A program made the translations under genes and the position numbers. Below are positions 24,256 to 33,298 of a DNA stretch of 64,000 bases, piece by piece; within the stretch, counting starts at the first letter, position 1; each line of letters starts with the position of its first letter. The notes beneath the pieces were generated by a model. That model saw only the letters and a list, made by a program, of their open reading frames with translations, was not told where the DNA came from and made no database searches. The stretch covers positions 16,401-80,400 of the forward strand of contig NZ_VRUA01000018.1 of assembly GCF_008017535.1 (NCBI RefSeq), read 5' to 3'. This stretch comes from Ottowia flava. GTDB lineage: Bacteria; Pseudomonadota; Gammaproteobacteria; Burkholderiales; Burkholderiaceae_C.

Positions 24256-25896
24256 ATGCTCTATCAAATCTACGAAGCGCAACGCTCGCTGCTCGAGCCG
24301 TTCGCGGGAATGGCGGAAGCCGCCTCCAAGCTGTTCGGCAACTCGCACTCCATGGTCGGCCAGACGCCTCTGGCCCAGCGCATATCGGCAGCCTATTCGC
24401 TGTTTTACCGGCTGGCCAAGGACTACGAAAAGCCCGAGTTCGGCATTCGCAAGGTTCCGGTCGATGGTGTGGAAGTCGCCATTGACGAGCGCGTCGAGAT
24501 CGACAAGCCGTTCTGCGAACTGCGCCGCTTCAAGCGCTTTTCGGACGATCCGCCGACGCTGGAAAAGCTCAAGGGCCAGCCGCCCGTGCTGGTGGTGGCG
24601 CCCTTGTCGGGCCACTACGCCACGCTGCTGCGCGACACCGTGCGCACCATGCTGGAAGGCCACAAGGTCTACATCACCGACTGGAAGAACGCCTGCATGG
24701 TGCCGATGTCCGAAGGGGAATTCCACCTGGACGACTACGTGAACTACGTGCAGGAATTCATCCGCCACCTGCAGAGCAAATACGGCAACTGCCATGTGAT
24801 CAGCGTGTGCCAACCCACGGTACCGGTGCTGGCCGCCGTATCGCTGATGGCCTCGCGCGGCGAAAAAACCCCGATCACGATGACCATGATGGGCGGCCCG
24901 ATCGACGCGCGCAAGTCGCCCACCGCGGTGAACGATCTGGCCGTACAGCGCAGCTTCGAATGGTTCGAGAACAACGTGATCTACCGCGTGCCGCCGAACT
25001 ACCCCGGCGCCGGCCGCCGCGTTTACCCGGGCTTCCTGCAGCACGCGGGCTTCATCGCGATGAACCCCGACCGCCACACCAGCAGCCACTACGACTACTT
25101 CCGCGACCTGATCAAGGGCGACCAGTCGAGCGCCGAGACGCACCGCAAGTTCTACGATGAGTACAACGCCGTGCTCGACATGGACGCCGACTATTACCTG
25201 GAGACCATCAAGACGGTGTTTCAGGACTTCAACCTTGTGCACGGCACCTGGGACGTTCGCTCCCCTGCGGGTGAGGTCGAACGCGTGCGCCCGCAGGACA
25301 TCACGACGACCGCCCTGCTGACGGTCGAAGGCGAACTGGACGACATCTCCGGCGCTGGCCAGACGCGCGCGGCGCACAACCTGTGCAAGAAGATCGAGCG
25401 CCGCGAGGGTGATCACCTCGAGGTCAAGGGCGCAGGCCACTACGGCATCTTCAGCGGCCGGCGCTGGCGCACCGTGGTCTACCCACAGATCAAGGCTTTC
25501 ATCGCCGACTTCCACGCCCGCGCTGCCGCCGAAGAAGACATTGCCACGCCCGAGCGGGTCGCTGCGCAGCGCGCAGTGGTGGCCGAGCGCGAATCGGATG
25601 ACCGCCACTTGCACGTCGATCCGGTGGAAGGACCGCCGGAAGCCGAATCGGCAGATGCGCTGGTGCTGGCAGCTCCGTTGCTGGCACCGGTGGTGGTCGA
25701 CATCGACCTGGTGCCCCCCGCGCCTCGCGCGGCGCGTCCCCGCCGCGCCGCGCCGAAGGCCACGGTGACCGCCAACGCCACCCGCCAGTTGGCACGCGCG
25801 ACCCGCGATACCCGCGCCGCACGCCCCGCCGCCAAGGTGGAGGCCAAGGCCGCCCCCAAGCCTGCCGCCAAGCGCAGTCGCACTACCGCCCGCTGA
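24256..25896 (+). CDS. phaZ: intracellular polyhydroxyalkanoate depolymerase with basic C-terminal tail
   Basis: Intracellular PHB depolymerase, 546 aa. The opening MLYQIYEAQRSLLEPF and the C-terminal PHB_depo block place it in the PhaZ family that mobilises stored PHA. The nucleophile is Cys185 in ISVCQPTVP, the type that uses cysteine instead of serine; the Asp (VEGELDDISG) and His (GAGHYGIFSG) of the triad are also visible. The enzyme domain ends near residue 422. Residues about 423-546 form an unusual extension, first acidic (EEDIATPERVAAQRAVVAER) then Pro/Ala/Arg/Lys-rich, ending AAPKPAAKRSRTTAR, like the basic tails of PHA-granule and nucleoid-binding proteins. Family members usually stop near 410-430 aa. 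Confidence 0.92.
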   Translation: MLYQIYEAQRSLLEPFAGMAEAASKLFGNSHSMVGQTPLAQRISAAYSLFYRLAKDYEKPEFGIRKVPVDGVEVAIDERVEIDKPFCELRRFKRFSDDPPTLEKLKGQPPVLVVAPLSGHYATLLRDTVRTMLEGHKVYITDWKNACMVPMSEGEFHLDDYVNYVQEFIRHLQSKYGNCHVISVCQPTVPVLAAVSLMASRGEKTPITMTMMGGPIDARKSPTAVNDLAVQRSFEWFENNVIYRVPPNYPGAGRRVYPGFLQHAGFIAMNPDRHTSSHYDYFRDLIKGDQSSAETHRKFYDEYNAVLDMDADYYLETIKTVFQDFNLVHGTWDVRSPAGEVERVRPQDITTTALLTVEGELDDISGAGQTRAAHNLCKKIERREGDHLEVKGAGHYGIFSGRRWRTVVYPQIKAFIADFHARAAAEEDIATPERVAAQRAVVAERESDDRHLHVDPVEGPPEAESADALVLAAPLLAPVVVDIDLVPPAPRAARPRRAAPKATVTANATRQLARATRDTRAARPAAKVEAKAAPKPAAKRSRTTAR

Positions 25897-25952
25897 CAGC
25901 GGCGCTTGGGTGAACGCCTGCCCGGTGCGCACCCAAGCCGAACATGACAATC

Positions 25953-25974
25953 AACGCCCGCTCAAGCGGGCGTT
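25953..25974 (+). terminator. hairpin terminator after phaZ
   Basis: Perfect 9-bp stem AACGCCCGC/GCGGGCGTT with TCAA loop, followed by a T-containing tail (GCCTTTGCC). It lies 56 nt past the phaZ stop and 21 nt before the rnfB start. Confidence 0.7.
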
Positions 25975-25995
25975 GCCTTTGCCTCGCGCGTACCG

Positions 25996-26673
25996 ATGAC
26001 TTCCGCACCCGATGACATGCCCGCGTTGGCAAAGCGCGTACTGGCCGTGCTGCCGCAAACGCAATGCACGCGCTGCGGCTACCCGGATTGCGCGGCCTAC
26101 GCCGAGGCCATCGCTTCGGGCGGCGCGGGCATCAACCAATGCCCGCCTGGCGGCGCCGAAGGCGTGCGGCGCCTAGCCGAAATCACCGGGCAGCCAGAAC
26201 GCCCGATCGACCCGGCATGCGGCGCCGAAGGGCCGCGACACGTCGCCTGGATCGACGAGGCCTGGTGTATCGGTTGCACGCTGTGCATCAAGGCCTGCCC
26301 GGTCGATTGCATCGTTGGCGGCAACAAGCGCATGCACACGGTCATCGAGGCGCAATGCACCGGCTGCGAGTTGTGCCTGCCGGTCTGCCCCGTGGATTGC
26401 ATCGCGCTGGAGAACGTCACTGGCGAGCGTACCGGCTGGCAGGCCTGGCGCCAGGACCAGGCCGACGACGCACGCCGTCGCTATGAAATGACGAGCAGCC
26501 GCCGCTTGCGCAGTGAGCGTGAGCAGTCAGAAAGACTTGAAGCCAAGGCCAAGGACAAGCTGGCCCGTCTGCCCGAACTGGTCAAGGGTACCCCTGCCGA
26601 ACTCGACCGCAAGCGCGCCACCATCGAAGCCGCGCTCGCTCGGGCGCGGGCCAAGCGGCCGCCTGCAGGCTGA
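25996..26673 (+). CDS. rnfB: stand-alone RnfB-like iron-sulfur protein
   Basis: RnfB/RsxB-type electron carrier, 225 aa. An N-terminal Fer4_FeS4 cluster (CTRCGYPDC ... CPPGG) is followed by two [4Fe-4S] ferredoxin motifs ([15 protein letters not shown] and [15 protein letters not shown]). Unlike enterobacterial RnfB it lacks an N-terminal membrane helix, and no other rnf genes are nearby. The C-terminal ~75 residues are Arg/Lys/Glu-rich and helical. Such orphan RnfB-like proteins are common in Burkholderiales; the electron donor and acceptor are unknown. Confidence 0.9.
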   Translation: MTSAPDDMPALAKRVLAVLPQTQCTRCGYPDCAAYAEAIASGGAGINQCPPGGAEGVRRLAEITGQPERPIDPACGAEGPRHVAWIDEAWCIGCTLCIKACPVDCIVGGNKRMHTVIEAQCTGCELCLPVCPVDCIALENVTGERTGWQAWRQDQADDARRRYEMTSSRRLRSEREQSERLEAKAKDKLARLPELVKGTPAELDRKRATIEAALARARAKRPPAG

Positions 26674-26692
26674 CGGCGACCAGCCGAGCCCC

Positions 26693-28249
26693 TCAGTGCG
26701 CGCCTGCCGCATCGGCCGAGGCACCGCCCTTGGGGCGACCCGCCAGCCACACCACGGCGACCAGGCCGAGGAACAGCACGGCCGAGCCGTAGAACACTTC
26801 CTGCGTTGACAGCATGAAGGCCTGCTGCGTCAGCAGGTTGTTGACGACGCCCAGCGCCTGCTGGTGGCTCATGCCACCGGCTTCCAGCTGACGCAGCGTT
26901 TCCACGGCCACCGGGCTGCCGTTGTTGATGGCCTCCGCCAGCTGTGCATGGTGCATGGCGGCGCGGTCTTCCCACACGGTGGTGGCGATCGACGTCCCCA
27001 TGGCACCGGCGGTGATGCGGGTGAAGTTGGACAAGCCTGAGGCCGCCGGGATGCGCGAGGGCTCAATCCCCGACAGCGTGATCGTCACCAGCGGGATAAA
27101 GAAGCCTGCCATGGCGATACCCTGGATGATGGTGGGCACCATGATGGTGGCGAAGTCGGTCTGGGTCGTGAAATGAGAGCGCATCCACAGCACCAGAGCA
27201 AACACAACGAACGACAGGCTGGCGTAGATGCGCGGGTCGACCCGGCTGATGGTTAGGCCGATGATCGGCGACAGCACGATGGCCAGCAAGCCCACCGGCG
27301 CCATCACCATGCCCGCCTGCGTCGCCGTGTACCCCATGAACTGCTGCAGCCACAGCGGCAGCAGCACCACGTTGCCAAAGAACAGCCCGTAGCCCACCGA
27401 CAAGGCGAGCGAGCCCGCCCAGAAATTGCGCCGTTTGAAGAGCGACAGGTCCACCACCGGGTGTTCGTCGGTCAGCTCCCACACCAGGAAAAAGGCCAAG
27501 CCGACGACGGCGACCACGGCGAAACCGATGATCAGCGGCGAGTGGAACCAGTCCAGCTCCTTGCCCTTGTCCAGCATCAGCTGGAGCGAGCCGACCCAGA
27601 TCACCAGCAGTGCCAGGCCCACGGTGTCGATCGGCAGCTTGCGCGTGGCGGTCTCGCGTTCGCGGTAGATCATCCAAGTGGCGCCCGCGGCGATGATGCC
27701 CACCGGCACGTTGATGTAGAAGATCCAGGGCCAGCTGATGTTGTCGGTGATCCAGCCGCCCAGTAGCGGCCCCATGATCGGCGCGACCAGGGTGGTGATC
27801 GACCACATCGCCATCGCCAGCCCGGCTTTGGCCGGCGGGTAGCTCGACAGCAGCAGCGTCTGCGACAGCGGAATCATCGGACCGGCGACAAAGCCCTGCA
27901 GCGCGCGGAAGGCGATCAGCAGGGTCATGTTGGGCGCCATCCCGCACAGCCAGGACGCCAGCACGAACAGCAGCACGCTGCCGATGAACAGCCGCACCTG
28001 GCCCAGGCGCTGGGTCAGCCAGCCCGTGAGGGGCACCGAGATCGCGTTGGCCACGGCAAAACTGGTGATGACCCAGGTGCCCTGCACCGTGCTGACGCCC
28101 AGGTCGCCCGAGATCGCGGGCAGCGACACGTTGGCGATGGACGAATCCAGCACGTTCATGAACGTGGCCGCCGACAGCGCCAACGTACCGAGCACGCGCG
28201 TGCTGCCCGTCAGCGGCGGATGGGCCATCGGAGCCTGAGGAGCGGCCAT
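26693..28249 (-). CDS. emrB: EmrB-type DHA2 drug:proton antiporter
   Basis: 14-helix major facilitator of the DHA2 family, 518 aa. Typical signatures are FMNVLDSSIANVSLPAI in helix 1, the helix 2-3 loop GWLTQRLGQVRLF, and ALQGFVAGPMIPLSQ. It is the inner-membrane pump of a tripartite EmrAB-TolC-like exporter; the adaptor and outer-membrane channel genes lie upstream on the same strand. The 77-nt gap from emrA holds repeat copy 13. No strong ribosome-binding site is seen before 28249; an in-frame ATG 21 nt downstream is possible. Confidence 0.93.
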   Translation of the reverse strand: MAAPQAPMAHPPLTGSTRVLGTLALSAATFMNVLDSSIANVSLPAISGDLGVSTVQGTWVITSFAVANAISVPLTGWLTQRLGQVRLFIGSVLLFVLASWLCGMAPNMTLLIAFRALQGFVAGPMIPLSQTLLLSSYPPAKAGLAMAMWSITTLVAPIMGPLLGGWITDNISWPWIFYINVPVGIIAAGATWMIYRERETATRKLPIDTVGLALLVIWVGSLQLMLDKGKELDWFHSPLIIGFAVVAVVGLAFFLVWELTDEHPVVDLSLFKRRNFWAGSLALSVGYGLFFGNVVLLPLWLQQFMGYTATQAGMVMAPVGLLAIVLSPIIGLTISRVDPRIYASLSFVVFALVLWMRSHFTTQTDFATIMVPTIIQGIAMAGFFIPLVTITLSGIEPSRIPAASGLSNFTRITAGAMGTSIATTVWEDRAAMHHAQLAEAINNGSPVAVETLRQLEAGGMSHQQALGVVNNLLTQQAFMLSTQEVFYGSAVLFLGLVAVVWLAGRPKGGASADAAGAH

Positions 28250-28264
28250 GGGACTAAATCCGTT

Positions 28265-28310
28265 TCAAACGCAGACCTGATCAGCGCAGGCAGCTATCAA
28301 ATTAGAAGCG
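28265..28310 (+). repeat. ~60-bp interspersed repeat, copy 13
   Basis: Core CAGCGCAGGCAGCTATCAAA with degraded outer arms; between emrA and emrB. Confidence 0.65.
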
Positions 28311-28326
28311 TGTTCGCAGACAACTC

Positions 28327-29721
28327 TCAGCCATCGCGACCAGTGCGCGCCTGACCCGCGTGGCGCTCGGCCGCTGCACGGTGGGCGCTGACCGGGCCCG
28401 CGGGCGCAGCAGCCGACGCAGCGCCGCTGGCCGCTGTGGGCTGCTCTGGTGACAGCGTGCGGCCCATGTTCTGCGCAATGATGGTGTGCACGCGCTCGTC
28501 TGCACCCCTGTCGGCTTCAGCAAAGACTTGCGTGCGGGCGGCGTCGCCCGTGCGCGCTGCAGACGCCAGATCGGCCCCGCTCTGGTCGGCGATGTCGACC
28601 TTGGCTTCCATCGACAGGCCGACGCGCAGCGGGTGCGACTTCAGCTGAGCCGGGTCCAGCGTGACGCGCACCGGCACGCGCTGCACCACCTTGATCCAGT
28701 TGCCGGTGGCGTTCTGCGCCGGCAGCAGCGCCGACGCTGCGCCGGTCGCGATACCCAAGCCCGCGACCTTGCCGTCGTACACGACCTTGCTGCCATAGGC
28801 GTCGGCCACCAGCTTGACGGGCTGGCCCACGCGCAGGTTGCGCAGCTGGTTTTCCTTGAAGTTGGCATCGACCCACAGCGCGTCCAGCGGTACCACCGCC
28901 ATCAGCGGCGCGCCCGGCGCCACGCGCTGGCCCAGCTGCACGTTGCGCTTGCTGACGTAGCCGGACACGGGCGCCGGCAGCGTCATGCGGTGCGCGGCGA
29001 TCCAGGCTTCGCGCACCTTGGCAGCGGCGGCCTGCACGCTGGGGTGCTGCTCGATCGGTGTGCCATCGGTGAGCGCGCGGTTGCTGCTGAGTTGTTCGCG
29101 CGCGGCCACCACGGCGGCCTGAGCGGCCTCCACCGCCGTCTGGGCGCTGGTGACCTGCGCACGCGCATGCGCTAGTTCTTCGCCCGACACAGCGCCGCCC
29201 TGCGTCAACGCCTGGCGCCGGCCCAGGTCCTGCTGCGCGGTCGCCAGCTGGCTGCGGGCCTTGGCAACGTCGGCCTCGCGCAGGCGCACCTGCGCGGCCA
29301 GACCCGCGTTGTTGACGTACAGCGTGCGCACCTGGCGCACCGCCTGGCCCAGCGCGGCCTCGGCCTGCGACAAGGCGACGTTGGCGTCGGCCGCGTCCAG
29401 CTTGACCAGCGGTTGGCCGGCTTCAACGCGGTCGGTCTCGTCGGCCATGATCGCCGTCACCGTGCCGCCGACCTGCGGCGTGATCTGAATGACGTTGCCC
29501 TGCACGTAGGCGTTGTCGGTGTCCTCGAAATGGCTGAGCACCAGCCAGTCGTACACGCCCCAGGCCAGACCGCCCAGCACGACCACCGTGGTCAGCAGCA
29601 GCAACGCGCGCTTGCGCTTGGGGTTCATACCGCGCGAGCGGGGGGTTTCGTCGACCTGAACTGCTGCGCTTTCAGGAGCTGGTTGCGCAGGTGTGACAGG
29701 CGTTTGGTCGATGTTTGACAT
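28327..29721 (-). CDS. emrA: EmrA-type membrane fusion protein
   Basis: HlyD/EmrA-family periplasmic adaptor, 464 aa. One membrane helix (about 39-61) is followed by the lipoyl/barrel-sandwich half-motif (NAYVQGNVIQITPQVGGTV), a long coiled-coil hairpin (about 120-235), the second half-motif (LPAPVSGYVSKRNVQLGQRV) and a beta-barrel. The last ~70 residues (after DIADQSG) are Ala-rich and beyond the usual end of the fold. The start at 29721 (MSNIDQT) lacks a clear ribosome-binding site; an in-frame ATG at 29763 would overlap the preceding channel gene. It connects EmrB to the OprM-like channel. Confidence 0.92.
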   Translation of the reverse strand: MSNIDQTPVTPAQPAPESAAVQVDETPRSRGMNPKRKRALLLLTTVVVLGGLAWGVYDWLVLSHFEDTDNAYVQGNVIQITPQVGGTVTAIMADETDRVEAGQPLVKLDAADANVALSQAEAALGQAVRQVRTLYVNNAGLAAQVRLREADVAKARSQLATAQQDLGRRQALTQGGAVSGEELAHARAQVTSAQTAVEAAQAAVVAAREQLSSNRALTDGTPIEQHPSVQAAAAKVREAWIAAHRMTLPAPVSGYVSKRNVQLGQRVAPGAPLMAVVPLDALWVDANFKENQLRNLRVGQPVKLVADAYGSKVVYDGKVAGLGIATGAASALLPAQNATGNWIKVVQRVPVRVTLDPAQLKSHPLRVGLSMEAKVDIADQSGADLASAARTGDAARTQVFAEADRGADERVHTIIAQNMGRTLSPEQPTAASGAASAAAPAGPVSAHRAAAERHAGQARTGRDG

Positions 29722-29771
29722 GGTTTTTGGAGGAGACGAATTCGGTTCGGAACGGCGGCGCATGCGTTGCG

Positions 29772-31229
29772 TCAGGGTTGCGCGCTGGCCGTCTGCGCCA
29801 TCGGCGGCGTCAGCTCGGGCGACGGCTGCCAGCCCCCACCCATGGCCTGCGCCAGGCCGATCTGCGCGTCGAACGCGCGGGCTTCCAGGTCGACGCGGGC
29901 GCGGCGCTGGGCCAGCACAGCGGTTTCGGCCGTCAGCACGTCCAGGTACGTGCCGAGGCCGCCCTTGTAACGGCGCAGTGCGATGTCGTAGGCGCCTTCG
30001 GCCGAGCGCAGCGCCACGGCCTGTTCGCTGCGCTGGCGATCGACGGCGCGCACGGCCTGCGACTGGTCGGCGGCGTCGCGCATGGCGTCGATCACGGTGG
30101 CGTTGTAGGTTTCGATGGCGGCATCGACGTCGGCAGTCTTGGCGCTCAGGTTGGCGCGCAGCCGGCCAGCCTCGAAGATCGGCAGGCGGATCGCCGGACC
30201 CACGCCCCACTGGAAGCTGTCGCCCTTGAGCAGGTTGCCCAGGCCGATGCTTTGAAAGCCGATGAAGGCCGCCAGGTTGATGTTGGGATAGAACTGCGAC
30301 TTGGCCACCTGCACTTCACCGCGCGCCGCCTCCACGCGCCAGCGCGCGGCGACGATGTCCGCGCGGCGCGCCAGCCAGTTGGCATCCATCTGCTGCGGCA
30401 CGGCCAGGGTCTTGAATTGCGACAGGCGCGGCGGCTGCACGGCCGCGTCCAGGTACGGCTGGCCCAGCAGCGCGGCCAGCGCGTTGCGGGCGGCGTCTTG
30501 CTGCTGCTCGTACGCGCTCATCTGGGTGCGCGAATCGGCGCGCCCGGTCTCGTTCTGGCGCATCTGCAGCTGGTTGTCCAGACCGGCGCGCACGCGGTCT
30601 TCGACCAGCTTGAGCATTTCCTGCCGTTGGGACAACGCCCGCCCGGCCACCGTGTACTGGTCGTTCAGCGCCGCCCATTTGACGTAGGCGCGCACCACGT
30701 TGGTCGCCAGCAGCACACGCGCGGCATCGGCCTCGGCCTCGGCCGCGTGCAACTGGCCGATGGCCGAGTTCAGGCTGCCCTCGTGCTTGCCGAAGAAGTC
30801 GATCTCCCAACCGCCGTTGATCTGCAGGTTGCCCAGCGTCTGGGTCGACCCGCCCAGCGGCGGCGGGTAGATGTAGTTGCTGGAAAAGCTCTGGCGGTTG
30901 ATGTCGACGGCGCCGTTGACTTGCGGCGCGTAGGCCGATTCGGCGATCGCCTGCGCTGCGCGCGCCTTGGTCACACGCGCCGCGGCCACACGCAAGTTGG
31001 GGTTGCCGGCCAGCGCCTCGCCCACCACGCGGTCCAGCTGCGGGTCGCCCAGCGCGGTCCACCAATCCGGCGCGGGGCTGAGCGCTTCGACCGGCGCGGC
31101 CAGGCCGAGCGTGGATGCGTCGCGCAGTTGCGCCGTGGTGTCGATGCCCTGCATGTTGGCGCAACCGGCCAGCAGCAGCGCCGCCAGTGCGGCCGCTGTC
31201 GAGAGGTGCATTGCTGGACGAGAATTCAT
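29772..31229 (-). CDS. OprM/NodT-family outer-membrane efflux lipoprotein
   Basis: TolC-superfamily outer-membrane channel of the NodT/OprM type, 485 aa. The lipobox is LLLAGCAN. Two similar outer-membrane-factor repeats are visible, with PDWWTALGDPQLDRVV at the start of the first and the APEVDINR.../IRLPIFEAGRLRANL landmarks later. AGGAG lies before the start, which overlaps the marR stop (ATGA). The channel is encoded directly after marR and before emrA, giving the gene order marR, channel, adaptor, pump. Confidence 0.92.
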   Translation of the reverse strand: MNSRPAMHLSTAAALAALLLAGCANMQGIDTTAQLRDASTLGLAAPVEALSPAPDWWTALGDPQLDRVVGEALAGNPNLRVAAARVTKARAAQAIAESAYAPQVNGAVDINRQSFSSNYIYPPPLGGSTQTLGNLQINGGWEIDFFGKHEGSLNSAIGQLHAAEAEADAARVLLATNVVRAYVKWAALNDQYTVAGRALSQRQEMLKLVEDRVRAGLDNQLQMRQNETGRADSRTQMSAYEQQQDAARNALAALLGQPYLDAAVQPPRLSQFKTLAVPQQMDANWLARRADIVAARWRVEAARGEVQVAKSQFYPNINLAAFIGFQSIGLGNLLKGDSFQWGVGPAIRLPIFEAGRLRANLSAKTADVDAAIETYNATVIDAMRDAADQSQAVRAVDRQRSEQAVALRSAEGAYDIALRRYKGGLGTYLDVLTAETAVLAQRRARVDLEARAFDAQIGLAQAMGGGWQPSPELTPPMAQTASAQP

Positions 31230-31735
31230 GGCGTCTCCTGGTTCGGCGCCTGCTCGGCGTTGGTGCGCAGCCGGCGCAGGAAGTCCTGCAATTGGTGCCA
31301 TTCGTCATGGGTAAAGTCGCGCAGCGCGGCGTTGTAGACGCGGCTCAACACCGCCGGCACGCTGCGCGCGACTTCTTCGCCCTCAGGCGTCAGCTCGATG
31401 TGGACAACACGCCGGTCGGTTTCGGACCGCACGCGGCGGCACAACCCCTTGTTTTCCAGCCGGTCGAGCAAGCGGGTCATCGACCCCGCATCGACGGTGC
31501 ACTTGCGCGCCAAATCCGCCACCGTATTGGCCTGGCCGCAGTGGACCTTGTGCAGCGGTAACCACTGCGGAATGGTGGAGCCGCCCAGCGCCGTTTCGTC
31601 CGCCACGCGCTGGGCGATGGCCAGTTGCGCATGGCGCAGCAACAGCAGCAAACCGTCTTCCGGTCGGCATTCGCCGGCAACGTAGTAGGTTTTGGCCACG
31701 GGTGATGACCCGTCTTTGGGAACACGCGAATCCAT
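31226..31735 (-). CDS. MarR-family repressor of the efflux operon
   Basis: Winged-helix MarR regulator, 169 aa. The DNA-binding part is evident (ADLARKCTVDAGSMTRLLDR for the helix-turn-helix, then RVRSETDRRVVHIELTPEG for the wing). It heads the marR-channel-emrA-emrB operon. A perfect 14-bp palindrome lies between its predicted -35 and -10 elements, so it most likely represses its own operon until a toxic phenolic or drug-like ligand binds. The ligand is not deducible. Confidence 0.92.
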   Translation of the reverse strand: MDSRVPKDGSSPVAKTYYVAGECRPEDGLLLLLRHAQLAIAQRVADETALGGSTIPQWLPLHKVHCGQANTVADLARKCTVDAGSMTRLLDRLENKGLCRRVRSETDRRVVHIELTPEGEEVARSVPAVLSRVYNAALRDFTHDEWHQLQDFLRRLRTNAEQAPNQETP

Positions 31736-31779
31736 GGTGGCAGGAATACCAGAACTGGAGTGGGCAATTGAGGGGCGCG

Positions 31780-31809
31780 ATTTTATTTGCCTAGGCAAAC
31801 ATTGACCAA
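31780..31809 (-). promoter_or_regulatory. promoter and MarR operator of the emr operon
   Basis: On the minus strand, TTGGTC (31809-31804) and TAAAAT (31785-31780) are separated by 18 bp and form a sigma-70-like promoter. The palindrome TTTGCCTAGGCAAA (31786-31799) fills the spacer. TTGCC-NN-GGCAA dyads are typical of MarR-family operators, and the placement between -35 and -10 predicts repression by blocking RNA polymerase. The marR start is 45 nt downstream of the -10. Confidence 0.8.
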
Positions 31810-32235
31810 GCGAAATCTGCGTAGGCACGCTGAAATCAGGGTTTTCAGCTATGTGACAACCGACCGATAGCGTGCGCCCCAGACCGCGCCGCGTTCCCAC
31901 GACGCGCGGACATGCAGTCACACAGAGGTGCGCTTGGCCCGCGGATCGTCCGGCGCAGCGTGGTGGCGGAGGCCGTCCGGGCTGACGGCCTGGCCGTGTT
32001 CGCCGGCGTTTGCTCTCAATAAAGGAGCGCCTCGCATTGACTAATGTAGGGCTATCGCCTCATTTGCTTCAAATCCAGGCCACCGCGAGCCAAGCTGGTG
32101 GCCGCCAGCGCCTCAGCGCGAGCGCGGTGAGCGCAGACAGGTCGGCATGCGCCTCCCGCAGCGGCAAGCCGTGCGCTCGCCCGTCAGCGCACGGGTTTAA
32201 GCCGGTCGGTCCGCGCCGCCGGCGGTCGGCGAAGC
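31810..32235. other. intergenic region, no gene recognised
   Basis: No credible gene. It contains a degenerate repeat (copy 23, 32008-32072) and two GC hairpins: GGCCGTC/GACGGCC at 31971-31990 and GGCCACC/GGTGGCC at 32078-32103. The second lies beyond the 3' end of the oxidoreductase operon and could act as a terminator for it, although no T-run follows on that strand. Confidence 0.5.
32008..32072 (-). repeat. degenerate ~60-bp interspersed repeat, copy 23
   Basis: TTTGCTCTCAATAAAGGAGC, then ATGTAGGGCTATCGCCTCA matches the conserved TGTAGGGCT part and the outer arm of reverse-oriented copies (compare the copy at 59334-59392). Confidence 0.55.
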
Positions 32236-33291
32236 TCAGCGAAAGCTGGCGTTCAACTGGTCCAGCGCGGCGGTGCCAGGGCACAGGTCGGTGCGACCCA
32301 GGCTGTTCAGGGGCCGGCTGCTGGTGTTTTGCGCCGTGTGCAGGTCGCCCGCCTCGTCTTCGACGTACAGCAGGCCGGTGACGAGCTCACCCTCGGCCGC
32401 GCGAGCGTGCATGTAGCTCATGGCCGCGACGCGGTCGGTCGGGTCGTAGTCGGTGTGCAGCTTGCGCAGGCGCAGTACGGTGCCATCGTGTTGTTCGACA
32501 TCCACCACGGCGCCCGGGGCGATGGTGGCCGTGATTTCATCGCGCGGGCTGATGAAGTCGATGCCGCTGACGGCCTCGTTGTGCTCGCGCACCCAGTCGT
32601 AGCTGCGGGTGGAACCTGCGTGGTTGTTGAAGGTCACGCAGGGACTGATGATGTCGATGAAGGCCGCGCCGCCGTGGCCCATGGCCGCCTTGATCAGCGG
32701 CACCATCTGCTCCTTGTCGCCCGAGAAGCTGCGCGCGACGAAGCTGGCGCCCAGCTGCATCGCCAGCCCCACCAGATCAACCGGGCTGTCGGCGTTGACC
32801 ACGCCTTTCTTGCTTTGGCTCCCCTTGTCGGCGGTGGCCGAGAACTGGCCCTTGGTCAGGCCGTACACACCGTTGTTCTCGACGATGTAGACCATGTTGA
32901 CGTTGCGCCGCATGGCGTGCGCGAACTGGCCCAGGCCAATGGAAGCCGAATCGCCGTCGCCCGACACACCCAGGTACAGCAGGTCGCGGTTGGCCAGGTT
33001 GGCGCCCGTCAGCACGCTGGGCATGCGCCCGTGCACGGTGTTGAAGCCGTGGCTGGCGCCCAAAAAGTAGTCGGGCGTCTTGGACGAGCAGCCGATGCCC
33101 GAGAGCTTGGCCACGCGGTGCGGCTCGATGTCCATCTCCCAGCAGGCCTGGATGATGGCGGCCGAGATCGAGTCGTGCCCGCAGCCGGCGCACAGCGTGG
33201 ACACCTTGCCTTCGTAGTCGCGCCGCGTGTAGCCGACCTTGTTCTTGCCCAGCGACGGGTGGTGCAGGCGGGGTTTGGCGATGTAGGTCAT
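32236..33291 (-). CDS. korB: 2-oxoacid:ferredoxin oxidoreductase, beta subunit (TPP-binding)
   Basis: Thiamine-diphosphate-binding beta subunit, 351 aa. The CAGCGHDSI segment, the GCSSKTPDYF motif and the TPP/Mg motif GDGDSASIG...VNMVYIVENNGVYGLTKGQFS are typical of KorB/OorB-type enzymes that oxidise 2-oxoglutarate or related 2-oxoacids to acyl-CoA and reduce ferredoxin. The start at 33291 is 8 nt after the stop of the alpha subunit. 2-Oxoglutarate is the likely substrate by analogy, not proven from the sequence. Confidence 0.9.
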   Translation of the reverse strand: MTYIAKPRLHHPSLGKNKVGYTRRDYEGKVSTLCAGCGHDSISAAIIQACWEMDIEPHRVAKLSGIGCSSKTPDYFLGASHGFNTVHGRMPSVLTGANLANRDLLYLGVSGDGDSASIGLGQFAHAMRRNVNMVYIVENNGVYGLTKGQFSATADKGSQSKKGVVNADSPVDLVGLAMQLGASFVARSFSGDKEQMVPLIKAAMGHGGAAFIDIISPCVTFNNHAGSTRSYDWVREHNEAVSGIDFISPRDEITATIAPGAVVDVEQHDGTVLRLRKLHTDYDPTDRVAAMSYMHARAAEGELVTGLLYVEDEAGDLHTAQNTSSRPLNSLGRTDLCPGTAALDQLNASFR

Positions 33292-33298
33292 GACGGCC

